Notes: a model not told the origin generated them from the sequence alone. Counted from the stretch's first letter, positions 53,372 through 62,960 are shown. The stretch: 64,000 nucleotides of DNA from Riemerella anatipestifer_E (GCF_009932355.1 NZ_LEKU01000005.1:124001-188000), one strand, 5' to 3'. Numbers and translations: made by a program.

Positions 53372-55372
53372 ATGAAATTTAAACTCCATTCTGAATTTAA
53401 ACCTACTGGAGACCAGCCACAAGCGATTGATAAATTAGTCTTTGGGATAGAACAAGGTCAACCCTACCAAACTCTGCTAGGAGTTACAGGCTCTGGTAAA
53501 ACTTTTACCATTGCTAATGTGGTGAACCGTATTCAAAGACCTACTATTGTTCTTGCTCATAACAAAACTTTGGCGGCGCAGCTATTTATGGAGTTTAAGG
53601 AGTTTTTTCCTGAAAATGCGGTAGAGTATTTTGTGTCCTATTACGATTATTACCAGCCTGAAGCATACATTGCCAGTACGGGAACTTATATAGAAAAAGA
53701 CCTTAGTATAAATGAGGAAGTAGAGAAATTAAGACTTTCCGCTACGACAAGCCTTCTTTCAGGGAGGCGAGATGTGCTTATAGTGGCATCGGTGTCGTGT
53801 ATTTATGGTATTGGTAACCCTACGGAGTTTAATAAATCTCTTATAGAGTTGGAGCTTCAGTCTAAAATTTCTAGAACAGATTTGCTTCACAAGCTAGTTA
53901 ATGCACTTTATTCTAGAGCGGTTAATGAATTTGTACGAGGAAGTTTTAGGGTTAAAGGAGATGTGGTAGATGTTTTCCCTGCTTATGCTGATAATGCGAT
54001 TAGAATAAGGTTTTTTGGTAACGAAATTGATAAAATCCAAAGTTTTGACCCTGTTTCAGGAAATATAATGGGTGATTTTGATAAAATTAATATTTACCCT
54101 GCTAATCTATTCGTTACTTCAAAAGAAACTATGAATAGCGCTATTAGAGAAATCCAAGATGACCTTGTAAAGCAAGTGGATTTTTTTAATGAAATAGGGA
54201 AACATCTAGAAGCTAAGCGTTTGAAAGAACGAACAGAATTGGATTTGGAAATGATAAAAGAGCTAGGTTATTGTTCTGGTATAGAGAATTATTCTAGGTA
54301 TATGGACGGCAGAAAACCTGGTTCTCGTCCGTTTTGTTTATTAGACTATTTTCCTAAAGATTATTTAATGGTGATAGACGAAAGCCATGTAACCATACCT
54401 CAAGTACACGCAATGTACGGGGGCGACCGTAGTAGAAAAGAGAATTTGGTGGAATATGGGTTTAGACTACCAGCCGCTATGGACAATAGACCCTTGAAGT
54501 TTGAGGAGTTTGAAAAAATGCAAAACCAAGTCATCTATGTGTCTGCTACGCCGGCGGATTACGAGTTGGAAAAGACACAAGGCGAATATGTGGAGCAGAT
54601 TATCCGCCCGACAGGTTTACTGGACCCGATTATAGAGGTAAGACCTACACTTAATCAGATAGATGATTTAATGGAGGAAATCCAAAAAAGAGCGGAGGAA
54701 GACGAGAGAGTCTTGGTAACCACACTCACAAAAAAAATGGCGGAAGAGCTTACCAAATATTTTACCAAATTTGGCATAAGAACTAGATATATTCATTCTG
54801 ATGTGGATACATTAGAACGTATACAGATAATGCAAGATTTGCGTACAGGGCTTTTTGATGTGCTTGTGGGAGTTAATCTACTTAGAGAAGGTTTAGATTT
54901 GCCAGAAGTATCTTTGGTGGCTATCTTAGATGCGGATAAAGAGGGTATGCTTCGTTCTCGTCGTTCAATGATACAGACAGTGGGGAGAGCGGCTAGAAAC
55001 ATCAATGGTAAAGCCATTATGTATGCGGATAAAATGACTAAATCTATGCAGGCTACTATTGATGAAACTAATTATCGTAGAGAAAAACAGATGAGCTATA
55101 ACGCGGCTAATGGTCTTACGCCACAGCCTTTAAATAAGAAAATATCCGATGTTTTGGTAGGGCGTACGCCTGATTTCCCGAAACAAGAATACACTCAAAA
55201 AGAAATTGTGAGACAAGCAGCGGAAACCAAGGCTAGCTATGGTAATACAGAGGATTTAGAGAAAATAATAGCAGAAAAACAAAAACAAATGGAGGCAGCT
55301 GCAAAACAATTAGACTTTATTTTAGCGGCGAAATTAAGAGATGAAATAAAGGTTCTAAAGGGAACGGTGTAA
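53372..55372 (+). CDS. uvrB: UvrABC system protein B
   Basis: A 666-residue damage-verification helicase of nucleotide excision repair. MKFKLHSEFKPTGDQPQAI is the canonical N-terminus. GVTGSGKTFT (about 37-46) is Walker A, YYDYYQPEAYIASTGTYIE is the beta-hairpin inserted between DNA strands, DESHVT is the Walker B box, and QTVGRAARN is the last helicase motif. The C-terminal UVR motif that binds UvrC is present (about 630-662). The -7 box directly adjoins the start codon, so the mRNA is probably leaderless. Confidence 0.97.
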   Translation: MKFKLHSEFKPTGDQPQAIDKLVFGIEQGQPYQTLLGVTGSGKTFTIANVVNRIQRPTIVLAHNKTLAAQLFMEFKEFFPENAVEYFVSYYDYYQPEAYIASTGTYIEKDLSINEEVEKLRLSATTSLLSGRRDVLIVASVSCIYGIGNPTEFNKSLIELELQSKISRTDLLHKLVNALYSRAVNEFVRGSFRVKGDVVDVFPAYADNAIRIRFFGNEIDKIQSFDPVSGNIMGDFDKINIYPANLFVTSKETMNSAIREIQDDLVKQVDFFNEIGKHLEAKRLKERTELDLEMIKELGYCSGIENYSRYMDGRKPGSRPFCLLDYFPKDYLMVIDESHVTIPQVHAMYGGDRSRKENLVEYGFRLPAAMDNRPLKFEEFEKMQNQVIYVSATPADYELEKTQGEYVEQIIRPTGLLDPIIEVRPTLNQIDDLMEEIQKRAEEDERVLVTTLTKKMAEELTKYFTKFGIRTRYIHSDVDTLERIQIMQDLRTGLFDVLVGVNLLREGLDLPEVSLVAILDADKEGMLRSRRSMIQTVGRAARNINGKAIMYADKMTKSMQATIDETNYRREKQMSYNAANGLTPQPLNKKISDVLVGRTPDFPKQEYTQKEIVRQAAETKASYGNTEDLEKIIAEKQKQMEAAAKQLDFILAAKLRDEIKVLKGTV

Positions 55373-55397
55373 ATACTCTCAATTAAAACCATAATTG

Positions 55398-55922
55398 ATG
55401 CTGACGGCTCAAGACTTCAATAATATCATTAAATTATCGGAGAAAACCATTCACCTGAAAAGGAATAACTTACTTAAAGTGTCTGGTTCGGTGGACACTA
55501 ATCTTTATTACATTACTAAAGGAAGTTTTAGAGTATACCTTCTGAATGAAAATGGAGAACAAACAATAAGATTAGGTTACACAGGAGATTTTATTGTCGC
55601 TCTTGATTCTTTTTTGTCTCAAAAACCATCGGAATTTTTAATTCAAGCGATAAAAACTTCGGAGGTAAAGGTTATTCCTAAATCTAAAATACAAGAGTTT
55701 CTACATAAAGAGGAAAGCAAAAAATTATGGATAGCCTTGCTAGAAAACCTACTTCTCCAACAAATGGAACGAGAGAAAGATATTTTAACATCATCTCCAA
55801 AAGAAAGATATTTGCGAGTTTTAAGACGAAGTCCAAAGCTTTTTCAGGAAATTCCTAACAAATATATAGCGGATTATTTGGGTATGAGTGCAGAAACTTT
55901 ATCAAGACTGAAAAAATCTTGA
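55398..55922 (+). CDS. Crp/Fnr-family transcriptional regulator
   Basis: A 174-residue regulator. The cyclic-nucleotide-binding-like beta-roll covers about 15-105 (YITKGSFRVYLLNENGEQTI). A dimer helix follows, and a short winged-helix end with the recognition helix in IADYLGMSAETLSRL. It ends soon after this helix, as in many Bacteroidota members. No ligand is evident. It starts 25 bases after uvrB. The DinB-like gene 48 bases downstream is a plausible target (inference). Confidence 0.87.
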   Translation: MLTAQDFNNIIKLSEKTIHLKRNNLLKVSGSVDTNLYYITKGSFRVYLLNENGEQTIRLGYTGDFIVALDSFLSQKPSEFLIQAIKTSEVKVIPKSKIQEFLHKEESKKLWIALLENLLLQQMEREKDILTSSPKERYLRVLRRSPKLFQEIPNKYIADYLGMSAETLSRLKKS

Positions 55923-55970
55923 CTTCCATCAATTTTTATTAAAACTACGCTACGGAACTTTGCAGAAAAA

Positions 55971-56519
55971 ATGCATACAGAAGTTTTATTACACACCTTA
56001 GAGTTACAAATAAAAGGAGCTATAACAACGGTTGAAATTCTTAAAACCAAAGACTTAGACTATCTTACTTGGAGACCACAGGAGCACTCGTGGAATATAT
56101 TAGAATGTATAGAACATCTTAATCTGTATGGTGATTTTTATCTCCCCGAATTTGAGTCAAAAATAAAATCATCTCATACTGTGCTAGAAGTCAATTTCAA
56201 AAGCAGTTGGTTGGAAGGTTATTTTGCAAAAAGCATACTACCGAATCCTAAAAGCAAAATGAGAACGGCTAACAGTAAAAACCCAATCAACAAAAACCTA
56301 GATAAATCGGTTTTAGAACGATTTATTGGTCAGCAGGAGAAATTTTTAGAATTTTTAAACCTTTCTAAAAGTATCAACTTGAATAAAACGAAGATAAATA
56401 TTTCCATTTCTAGATGGATAAAATTACGACTAGGAGATGGTTTTATGTTCTATGTCAATCATATTTTAAGACATTTACATCAGATAGAAAATATACAATC
56501 AGCTTATCATGAAAATTAA
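55971..56519 (+). CDS. DinB-like four-helix protein
   Basis: A 182-residue protein of the DinB/YfiT-type four-helix bundle. The metal-binding histidines typical of the fold are visible in SWNILECIEHL (about 41-51) and in FYVNHILRHLHQIE near the end. Such proteins often act as thiol-dependent metalloenzymes, but the reaction here is unknown. It follows the Crp/Fnr gene on the same strand. A palindromic terminator begins within the stop codon region. Confidence 0.82.
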   Translation: MHTEVLLHTLELQIKGAITTVEILKTKDLDYLTWRPQEHSWNILECIEHLNLYGDFYLPEFESKIKSSHTVLEVNFKSSWLEGYFAKSILPNPKSKMRTANSKNPINKNLDKSVLERFIGQQEKFLEFLNLSKSINLNKTKINISISRWIKLRLGDGFMFYVNHILRHLHQIENIQSAYHEN

Positions 56520-56551
56520 ACAGTGTTTAATATTAAACACTGTTTAATTTT
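56514..56551. terminator. Perfect palindromic terminator
   Basis: ATTAAACAGTGTTTAAT is followed at once by its own reverse complement, forming an unbroken palindrome of about 34 bases followed by T-rich sequence. From here to 56661 the DNA is AT-rich with nothing else recognisable. Confidence 0.75.
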
Positions 56552-56661
56552 TAACTATATTTTAAGTTTAAAATGCTGTTTTTAAGTATATATATACTAT
56601 GTGTAATTACTTTAATTTTTAAACAAATTTTATTTTATAGTTGTTGTTTAAAAAAAAGTTC

Positions 56662-56669
56662 TATATTTG
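56662..56669 (+). promoter_or_regulatory. -7 promoter element of the OmpP1/FadL gene
   Basis: TATATTTG, 23 bases before the ATG. TTG at 56641-56643 lies 18 bases upstream as a possible -33 box. Confidence 0.6.
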
Positions 56670-56692
56670 AAAACTTTAATTAACATAATTTT

Positions 56693-57928
56693 ATGAAAAA
56701 AATAATATTAACAACGGCAGTATTGTGCGGTATGTTAGCTCAAGCGGGAGGCTTTAGAGTCTCTTTGCAAGGGGTAAAACAGTTAGCTATGGCACATACA
56801 AGTGCCCATGCAGAAGATGCTAGTGTCGCTTTCTTTAACCCTGCGGGTATATCCTTTATTCCGGCTAAACTTAGTGTTGTAGCGGGTGGTTTTGGAGCTT
56901 TGTCTAGTGTAACTTATCAAAACTTAAATACTTTAAATTCTTACACAACTGATAATCCTCTAGGGACACCTTTCTATGCAGCAGCAGCTTATAAGGTAAC
57001 AGATGATGTTTCATTAGGGTTTAGTGTTACAACTCCTTTTGGAAGCACTGTACAGTGGGGGGAAGATTGGGCTGGAAAGGAAATGGTTCAAAAAATGGAA
57101 CTCAAGAGCTTCTTCTTTCAACCAATGGTATCTGTAAAGTTGGCAAATTGGGTATCTTTAGGAGCAAGTTATATTTACGCTAAAGGTTCTGTAAATTGGG
57201 ATAAAGCTGTAACCAGTGTTAATGGAACAATGAACATTAAAGACGGAAAAGCTTCAGGGCAAGGTTTCTCATTTGGTTTTTACTTTAAACCTGATGAGAA
57301 GTGGGATGTTAGCGTAGCGTACCGTTCTCCTGTGGATATGAAAGCTAATCACGGTAAAGTAACATTCAATATGCCAAGCAGTCTATTTGCTCTTAGAGGG
57401 CTTGATGCTAATGGACAGGACAATTTTAAAGCAACATTACCTCTAGTAGACGAGTATACCATAGGAGCAACCTATAAGATTACACCTAAATGGTTAGTTT
57501 CTGCGGATTTTAATTATACAGGTTGGTCAGAGTACAGTCATTTAGCTTTAGATTTTGAAAATGCTAAGCTTGGAAATCAGGCTAATGATGCTACTTTACT
57601 TGTTACACCTAAGAATTTCAAAAACACTCAAACTTGGCGTTTTGGAACACAGTATATGGTAACGGATAAGATAGCTGCTAGATTAGGTTATTACTATGAT
57701 GAATCTCCTTATGCAGACAAAGATTTTATCCCAGAAACACCATCGTTTAATTCTAGTGTTGTTACAGCAGGTTTAGGATTTAAACTAAACAAATTTGGAG
57801 TAGATTTAGCAGGTGCTATGGCTTTTCCAAAAGCAAGAACAGTAGCTAATGAATATTATAATTTTTATGGACAAGCTAAAGCTAAAGCAGTTTATTTTGG
57901 CTTAGGTCTATCTTACAACCCATTTTAA
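56693..57928 (+). CDS. OmpP1/FadL-family outer membrane transporter
   Basis: A 411-residue outer-membrane barrel with signal peptide MKKIILTTAVLCGMLAQAGG. The family start GFRVSLQGVKQLAMAHTSAHAEDASVAFFNPAG, here split over residues 20-53, is the plug region that guides hydrophobic substrates. FGSTVQWGEDWAGK is also conserved, and about fourteen strands follow with an aromatic final residue (SYNPF). It probably takes up long-chain fatty acids or other hydrophobic compounds. It is coupled to the SGNH lipoprotein by 12 bases. Confidence 0.92.
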   Translation: MKKIILTTAVLCGMLAQAGGFRVSLQGVKQLAMAHTSAHAEDASVAFFNPAGISFIPAKLSVVAGGFGALSSVTYQNLNTLNSYTTDNPLGTPFYAAAAYKVTDDVSLGFSVTTPFGSTVQWGEDWAGKEMVQKMELKSFFFQPMVSVKLANWVSLGASYIYAKGSVNWDKAVTSVNGTMNIKDGKASGQGFSFGFYFKPDEKWDVSVAYRSPVDMKANHGKVTFNMPSSLFALRGLDANGQDNFKATLPLVDEYTIGATYKITPKWLVSADFNYTGWSEYSHLALDFENAKLGNQANDATLLVTPKNFKNTQTWRFGTQYMVTDKIAARLGYYYDESPYADKDFIPETPSFNSSVVTAGLGFKLNKFGVDLAGAMAFPKARTVANEYYNFYGQAKAKAVYFGLGLSYNPF

Positions 57929-57940
57929 TTTAACAGATTT

Positions 57941-59458
57941 ATGAAAAAAATAATTATATGCTCATTAGCAGCAGTATCTATGCTATCTGTAATGAGTTGT
58001 GAAACAGATTTTGATGATAGAGATGTTTCTAAGATTAGTATCACCAATGGAGAAGCTGATTTCTCTAAATATGTAGCCTTAGGGAACTCTCTTACTTCTG
58101 GTTACAGAGATGGGGCGTTATACTCTAGTGGACAATTAGAGTCTTATCCATCTATAATTGCTTCTCAAATGCAAAAAACAGGTGGTGGAGCTTTCACTCA
58201 GCCGCTGATGCCTAATGATGTAGGAGGCTTTAGTGATTTATCTGGTTTTCCAGGTAAATTGGTGTTAAGCTTAGAGGAAGGAGCTCTAACTCCTAAATAT
58301 TCAACTCCTACTGAGGCTTTAGATAAACTGACTGGAACTTTTAATAATATGGGAGTGCCAGGAGCTAAATCATTTCATTTGGTAGCTGATGGTTATGGTA
58401 GTCAAGCTGGCTTAGCATTGGGAAAGGCTAATCCGTATTTTGTTAGGTTTGCATCAAGTGCTAGCACTAGCGTGCTTAAAGATGCTATGGCTCAAAAACC
58501 AACTTTCTTCTCTTTATGGATAGGAAATAATGATGCTCTTTATTACGCTGCTTCTGGTGGAGTTGGTAAAGACCAGACAGGAAACTTTGACCCAAGAACC
58601 TACGGAAATAATGATATTACAGACCCTAATGTATTGGCGGGTTCTATTAAGGCTGTTCTAGATGGTATGAAGGCTGTTGGTGCTACTAAAGGAGTTATAG
58701 CGAATATTCCAGATATTACTTCTATACCATTCTTTACGACAGTGCCTTATAATTCTACTCCGTTAATAACAGCGGCTCGAGCTAGTGAAATTAACCAGAG
58801 TTTAGCGGAAGTTAAGCAAATTCTAGAGGTGTATAAACAAGGAGGAAGGTTTGTAATTTTAAAAGAGGGAGCTAATCCGCTACTAATCAAAGATGAGACT
58901 CTTAAAGATATGTCTGCTGAAATTACAGCAGCCCTGTCTAAGACAGGGATGTCTTTAGCACAAGCAACTGTAGTAGGTAAGGTTTTAGGACAAGCAAGAC
59001 ATACAACGGCGGAGGATTTAATTCTATTAAGTACGAAAAAGATAATAGACACTAAACCTAATAGCCCTTATGCAATAGCTCCGTTTGATGGCTATGGAGT
59101 TACCTTCCCATTGGAGGATCAACATGTTTTGATTCCAAGCGAAAAACAGGCGGTTTTAACAGCTACGGCTAAATATAACGCAAGTATAAAAGCTTTGGCG
59201 GATACTTATGGGTTAGCCTTTGTAGATGCTAATGCTAAAATGGTAGAGCTAAATAGCACTTCTGGAATTCAATTTGATGGAGTTAAATATACTACCTCTT
59301 TTTTAACAGGTGGAGCATTTTCGTTAGATGGAGTACACCTTACAGGAAGAGGTTACGCAGTGATTGCTAACGAATTTATAAAAGCAATTAACGCTAAGTA
59401 TAAATCCACACTTCCACAAGTGAGTCCAAATAGTTATTCAGGAATTAAATTCCCATAA
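57941..59458 (+). CDS. SGNH/GDSL hydrolase lipoprotein
   Basis: A 505-residue lipoprotein with lipid-bearing Cys20 (LSVMSC). The four SGNH blocks are present: GNSLTSGY with nucleophile Ser50, Gly in NMGVPGAKSF, Asn in WIGNNDALYY and the catalytic Asp-x-x-His in DGVHLTGRGY near residue 465. Such enzymes are lipases or esterases. Its position right behind a FadL-type porin suggests that it releases fatty acids at the surface for uptake; this is an inference. Confidence 0.9.
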   Translation: MKKIIICSLAAVSMLSVMSCETDFDDRDVSKISITNGEADFSKYVALGNSLTSGYRDGALYSSGQLESYPSIIASQMQKTGGGAFTQPLMPNDVGGFSDLSGFPGKLVLSLEEGALTPKYSTPTEALDKLTGTFNNMGVPGAKSFHLVADGYGSQAGLALGKANPYFVRFASSASTSVLKDAMAQKPTFFSLWIGNNDALYYAASGGVGKDQTGNFDPRTYGNNDITDPNVLAGSIKAVLDGMKAVGATKGVIANIPDITSIPFFTTVPYNSTPLITAARASEINQSLAEVKQILEVYKQGGRFVILKEGANPLLIKDETLKDMSAEITAALSKTGMSLAQATVVGKVLGQARHTTAEDLILLSTKKIIDTKPNSPYAIAPFDGYGVTFPLEDQHVLIPSEKQAVLTATAKYNASIKALADTYGLAFVDANAKMVELNSTSGIQFDGVKYTTSFLTGGAFSLDGVHLTGRGYAVIANEFIKAINAKYKSTLPQVSPNSYSGIKFP

Positions 59459-59479
59459 AATTTAAATAATTGAAAGAGT

Positions 59480-59516
59480 AAAAGCAGTTTAAAAATTTTA
59501 AACTGCTTTTATTTTA
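59480..59516 (+). terminator. Terminator after the SGNH lipoprotein
   Basis: AAAAGCAGTTTA and TAAACTGCTTTT pair around a short A/T loop, followed by a T-rich run. Confidence 0.87.
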
Positions 59517-59522
59517 TTTTTT

Positions 59523-59530
59523 TAAATTTG
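59523..59530 (+). promoter_or_regulatory. -7 promoter element of prs
   Basis: TAAATTTG, 22 bases before the ATG. Confidence 0.6.
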
Positions 59531-59552
59531 CAACCTCAATAAAAAAGTAAAA

Positions 59553-60491
59553 ATGGCAAATCAGGCAAGTTATCTATTCAGTACAAGAACCAGTAAAGAC
59601 TTAGCAGAGAAAATCGCAAAACATTACGGTCAAGAATTAGGGAAAATTAACTTTCAATCCTTTAGTGATGGCGAGTTTGAACCTGTTTTAGACCAATCTG
59701 TAAGAGGTGGAAGAGTGTTTTTGATAGGCTCTACTTTCCCTCCAGCAGACAATCTTTTAGAAATGCTTTTAATGATAGATGCGGCTAAAAGAGCATCAGC
59801 TAAGAGCATTACTGTGGTTATACCTTACTATGGTCTTGCAAGACAAGATAGAAAGGATAAGCCTAGAGCTCCGATAGGTGCAAAATTGGTAGCAAACCTG
59901 TTGACTGCTGCAGGAGCAACAAGAATTATGACGATGGATCTTCATGCAGACCAAATACAAGGGTTCTTTGAAATTCCAGTAGATCATCTTTATGCTTCTA
60001 CTATTTTTGTAGATTACATTAAATCCTTAAATCTAGATAACTTAACCATTGCTTCACCAGATATGGGCGGAGCAAAAAGAGCTAAAAATTACGCAGGTCA
60101 CTTAGGTGCTGAGGTTGTGATAGCTTACAAGGAAAGAAAAAAAGCCAATGTGGTGGAGGAAATGTTCCTAATCGGTGATGTAACAGATAAGAATGTTATT
60201 TTAATAGACGACATGATTGATACAGCAGGAACGCTTTGCAAGGCGGCAGACATCCTTATAGAAAAAGGGGCGAAAAGCGTAAGAGCTATGGCTACTCATG
60301 CGGTATTTTCTGGGAAGGCTTATGAGAATATAGAAAACTCTAAAATAACAGAAGTTATTGTAACTGATACAATTCCTATCAAAAATAATTTGTCATCTAA
60401 AATAAAAGTGCTATCTTGCGCCCCATTATTTGCTGAGGTAATGCAAATGGTTCATGAGCATAAATCTATTAGCAATAAGTTTATTATTTAA
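59553..60491 (+). CDS. prs: Ribose-phosphate pyrophosphokinase
   Basis: A 312-residue enzyme that makes PRPP from ribose 5-phosphate and ATP. FSTRTSKDLAEKIAKHYG, FSDGEFEP, PYYGLARQDRK, the DLHADQIQGFF signature (about 130-140) and the PRPP loop LIDDMIDTAGT (about 215-225) are all present. Length is typical. It is followed by rplY after 56 bases. Its product feeds apt and nucleotide synthesis. Confidence 0.97.
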   Translation: MANQASYLFSTRTSKDLAEKIAKHYGQELGKINFQSFSDGEFEPVLDQSVRGGRVFLIGSTFPPADNLLEMLLMIDAAKRASAKSITVVIPYYGLARQDRKDKPRAPIGAKLVANLLTAAGATRIMTMDLHADQIQGFFEIPVDHLYASTIFVDYIKSLNLDNLTIASPDMGGAKRAKNYAGHLGAEVVIAYKERKKANVVEEMFLIGDVTDKNVILIDDMIDTAGTLCKAADILIEKGAKSVRAMATHAVFSGKAYENIENSKITEVIVTDTIPIKNNLSSKIKVLSCAPLFAEVMQMVHEHKSISNKFII

Positions 60492-60547
60492 CTGATTGCT
60501 AGCAAGTAAAAACAATTAGAAATAAAACAATTTTAAATTTTTTATAA

Positions 60548-61156
60548 ATGAAATCTATTACAATTCAAGGACAGAAAAGAGAAAGCGTAGGCAAAAAATC
60601 TACGAAAGCGTTACGCGATGCTGAATTAGTTCCTTGTGTTGTTTATGGAGGTAAAGAACCTTTACATTTTTCTACTGAAGAAAAATCGTTCAAAAACTTG
60701 GTTTACACTCCTGAGGCACACACGGTATCTATTGAAGTAAACGGAGAAACTATTCCAGCAGTATTGCAGGATATTCAGTTTCACCCTATTACAGACAGAA
60801 TCCTTCATGTGGACTTCTATCAGTTAAGCGATGACAAACCAGTGGTTATGGAGGTGCCAGTAAGAATTACAGGTAGATCTAGAGGGGTTGTTGCAGGTGG
60901 TGTACTTAGACAATCTTTCAGAAAGCTTAAAGTAAAAGCTCTTCCTGCTAACTTACCAGACGAAATCGTTATAGATGTAACGAAGCTAAGAATTGGTAAC
61001 AAAACTTATGTAGGTGATATCAAATCTCCAGATTACACATTTATGCACCCAGACAACGCTGTGGTAGTAGCAGTTAAGATGTCTAGAACGGCAATGAAAG
61101 GTGGAGCTATTGCTGATGATGACGATGAAGAGGAGGAAGAAGCTGCAGCTGAATAA
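60548..61156 (+). CDS. rplY: 50S ribosomal protein L25/general stress protein Ctc
   Basis: A 202-residue L25 of the long Ctc type. The N-terminal 5S-rRNA-binding domain (about 1-92) contains GQKRESVGKKSTKALR and LPCVVYGG-like text, and QDIQFHPITDRILHVDFYQ leads into the C-terminal TL5-like domain (about 93-180). It ends in an acidic tail of Asp and Glu. It shares the prs transcript, a pairing widespread in bacteria. A terminator follows. Confidence 0.96.
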   Translation: MKSITIQGQKRESVGKKSTKALRDAELVPCVVYGGKEPLHFSTEEKSFKNLVYTPEAHTVSIEVNGETIPAVLQDIQFHPITDRILHVDFYQLSDDKPVVMEVPVRITGRSRGVVAGGVLRQSFRKLKVKALPANLPDEIVIDVTKLRIGNKTYVGDIKSPDYTFMHPDNAVVVAVKMSRTAMKGGAIADDDDEEEEEAAAE

Positions 61157-61179
61157 GATTTAATAAGAATTTATAATCA

Positions 61180-61213
61180 TGAATCCCACTTTTAACAGGT
61201 GGGATTTTTATTT
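61180..61213 (+). terminator. Terminator after rplY
   Basis: AATCCCAC (61182-61189) pairs with GTGGGATT (61199-61206), followed by a T-rich run. Confidence 0.87.
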
Positions 61214-61216
61214 TTG
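61209..61216 (+). promoter_or_regulatory. -7 promoter element of the SprT-like gene
   Basis: TATTTTTG, overlapping the end of the rplY terminator and 20 bases before the ATG. Confidence 0.5.
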
Positions 61217-61236
61217 TATATAGGAAAGATTATAGA

Positions 61237-61818
61237 ATGTCAAAAGAGAGGCTGGTAGATTTTCTTCCATTGGGAGCTTTTAGTTATGTGGAAAAATGGT
61301 GTAATGGTTATTCTGTATTTATTAAAATAACTAAAGATAGAGTGTCTAAGTTGGGGGATTATAAGAAATTAAAAAATAAAGGTCATCAGATTACAATTAA
61401 CGGAGGACTTGAGAAACCTTTGTTCTTTTTTGTATTAACTCACGAAATAGCACATCTTATAGCATTTGAGAAATATAAAAAGATAGCTCCTCACGGCAAA
61501 GAATGGAAGCAAACTTTTAGGGAGCTAATATTAGAAAGCTTGGAAATTTATGATGTTGATTTTCAAAAAATATTATTAAAATTCTCTAAAAATCCTAAGG
61601 CAAGTTTTAATGCGAGTCGGGATTTAGAAATGTATTTTAAAAAAGAAAACAGAGATGGAGCTTTATTTATAGAAAATTTAGACGAAGGGCAGATTTTTAC
61701 TTTCAGAAACGCCAAATTTAGAATGATTGAAAAAAAGAAAAAGCGTTATCTTTGTACTCATCTGGATACAGGGAGGCAATATTTGTTCAGTCCTTTTGCA
61801 GAGATTTTAATTGATTAA
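61237..61818 (+). CDS. SprT-like zinc metallopeptidase-fold protein
   Basis: A 193-residue cytoplasmic protein. HEIAHLIAFE (about 69-78) is the HExxH zinc motif and APHGKEWKQTF (about 86-96) brings the third His, as in SprT/Spartan-type proteins. The C-terminal part (about 145-193) has a small beta domain, FRNAKFRMIEKKKKRYLC, without the four-cysteine zinc ribbon found in many SprT proteins. The substrate is unknown. It is co-directional with the guanylyltransferase nine bases downstream. Confidence 0.85.
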   Translation: MSKERLVDFLPLGAFSYVEKWCNGYSVFIKITKDRVSKLGDYKKLKNKGHQITINGGLEKPLFFFVLTHEIAHLIAFEKYKKIAPHGKEWKQTFRELILESLEIYDVDFQKILLKFSKNPKASFNASRDLEMYFKKENRDGALFIENLDEGQIFTFRNAKFRMIEKKKKRYLCTHLDTGRQYLFSPFAEILID

Positions 61819-61827
61819 ATAAGAGAA

Positions 61828-62916
61828 ATGGAATATAATAAAAATCACTATTGTGTCATTATGGCAGGGGGGATTGGGAGTCGTTTTTGGCCTCTAAGTA
61901 CCCAAAGCTATCCTAAGCAATTTCAAGATATACTAGGTGTGGGTAGAACTATGATACAACAAACTTATGACCGAGTATCTAAGTTGATTTCTGCCGAAAA
62001 TATTTTTGTTATTACTAATAAGGAATATGTTAGCCTAACATCGGAACAGTTACCAAATCTACCCCCGCAAAATATTATAGGAGAGCCTATAATGAAAAAC
62101 ACTGCTGCTTGTAATATCTATATGGCTAATATTATTGCAGAGCAAAATCCAGATGCTCAAATAATAGTTACCCCTGCAGACCACCTTATTTTAAAGGAAG
62201 ACAGGTTTTTAGACAAAGCTCTATTGGGGTTAAATGTTGCGGCAGAAAACAACTATCTCATCACATTAGGGATTACACCTACCCGTCCAGATACGGGATA
62301 TGGCTATATTCAGTTTGTAGAAGGGAAAGGTATACCACTACTAAAAGTAAAAACCTTTACCGAAAAACCTAACCTAGAGATTGCTAAAACATTCTTAGAA
62401 GCAGGAGATTTTCTTTGGAATGCCGGGATATTTATTTGGTCTGCTAAAAGTATTATAAAAGCATTCTCCAAGCATCTACCTGAGATGAAGCATCTTTTTG
62501 ATGAATGTGACTACGACGCTAATGAGACTGAACCTAATTGTATAGAAAAAATATATCCAAAAGCAGAAAAAATATCTATCGATAATGGGATTATGGAAAA
62601 GGCAGATAATGTCTATGTGATTCCTGCAGACCTTGGTTGGAGCGATTTAGGAACTTGGAATTCTGTTTACGACAATGCTGAAAAAAACAAAGAGCAAAAT
62701 TCCACCAATTCTAAATATATTTTAACCTATAACTCTAAAGGAAATGTAATAAGGTTAAAAGAAAGTAATAAATTGGCAATTATAGATGGGCTACAAGATT
62801 ATATAGTGGTAGATACAGAAAAGGCACTACTTATCTGTCCTAGAGAAAATGATCAAAAAATAAAAGATTTTGTTTTAGATTTAAAGAATATCAAAAACGG
62901 AGAAGATTTTATGTAG
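61828..62916 (+). CDS. Mannose-1-phosphate guanylyltransferase
   Basis: A 362-residue nucleotidyltransferase that makes GDP-mannose from mannose 1-phosphate and GTP. Motifs are VIMAGGIGSRFWPLS (about 11-25, nucleotide loop), PKQFQDILG, TPADHLI, TFTEKPN and FLWNAGIFIW. It lacks the C-terminal isomerase domain of bifunctional ManC/AlgA enzymes. The product would feed mannose-containing polysaccharides and the Dpm1-like enzyme at 36.9 kb. Confidence 0.94.
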   Translation: MEYNKNHYCVIMAGGIGSRFWPLSTQSYPKQFQDILGVGRTMIQQTYDRVSKLISAENIFVITNKEYVSLTSEQLPNLPPQNIIGEPIMKNTAACNIYMANIIAEQNPDAQIIVTPADHLILKEDRFLDKALLGLNVAAENNYLITLGITPTRPDTGYGYIQFVEGKGIPLLKVKTFTEKPNLEIAKTFLEAGDFLWNAGIFIWSAKSIIKAFSKHLPEMKHLFDECDYDANETEPNCIEKIYPKAEKISIDNGIMEKADNVYVIPADLGWSDLGTWNSVYDNAEKNKEQNSTNSKYILTYNSKGNVIRLKESNKLAIIDGLQDYIVVDTEKALLICPRENDQKIKDFVLDLKNIKNGEDFM

Positions 62917-62960
62917 TATTTAAATAAAAACGCTTAAATTTAGCTCAAAATCTATAACAG

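Noticed and set aside
56514..56551. Perfect palindrome as an operator or recombination site
   Set aside because: Its position directly at the end of the DinB-like gene and the T-rich flank fit a simple terminator better, although no regulator was excluded.
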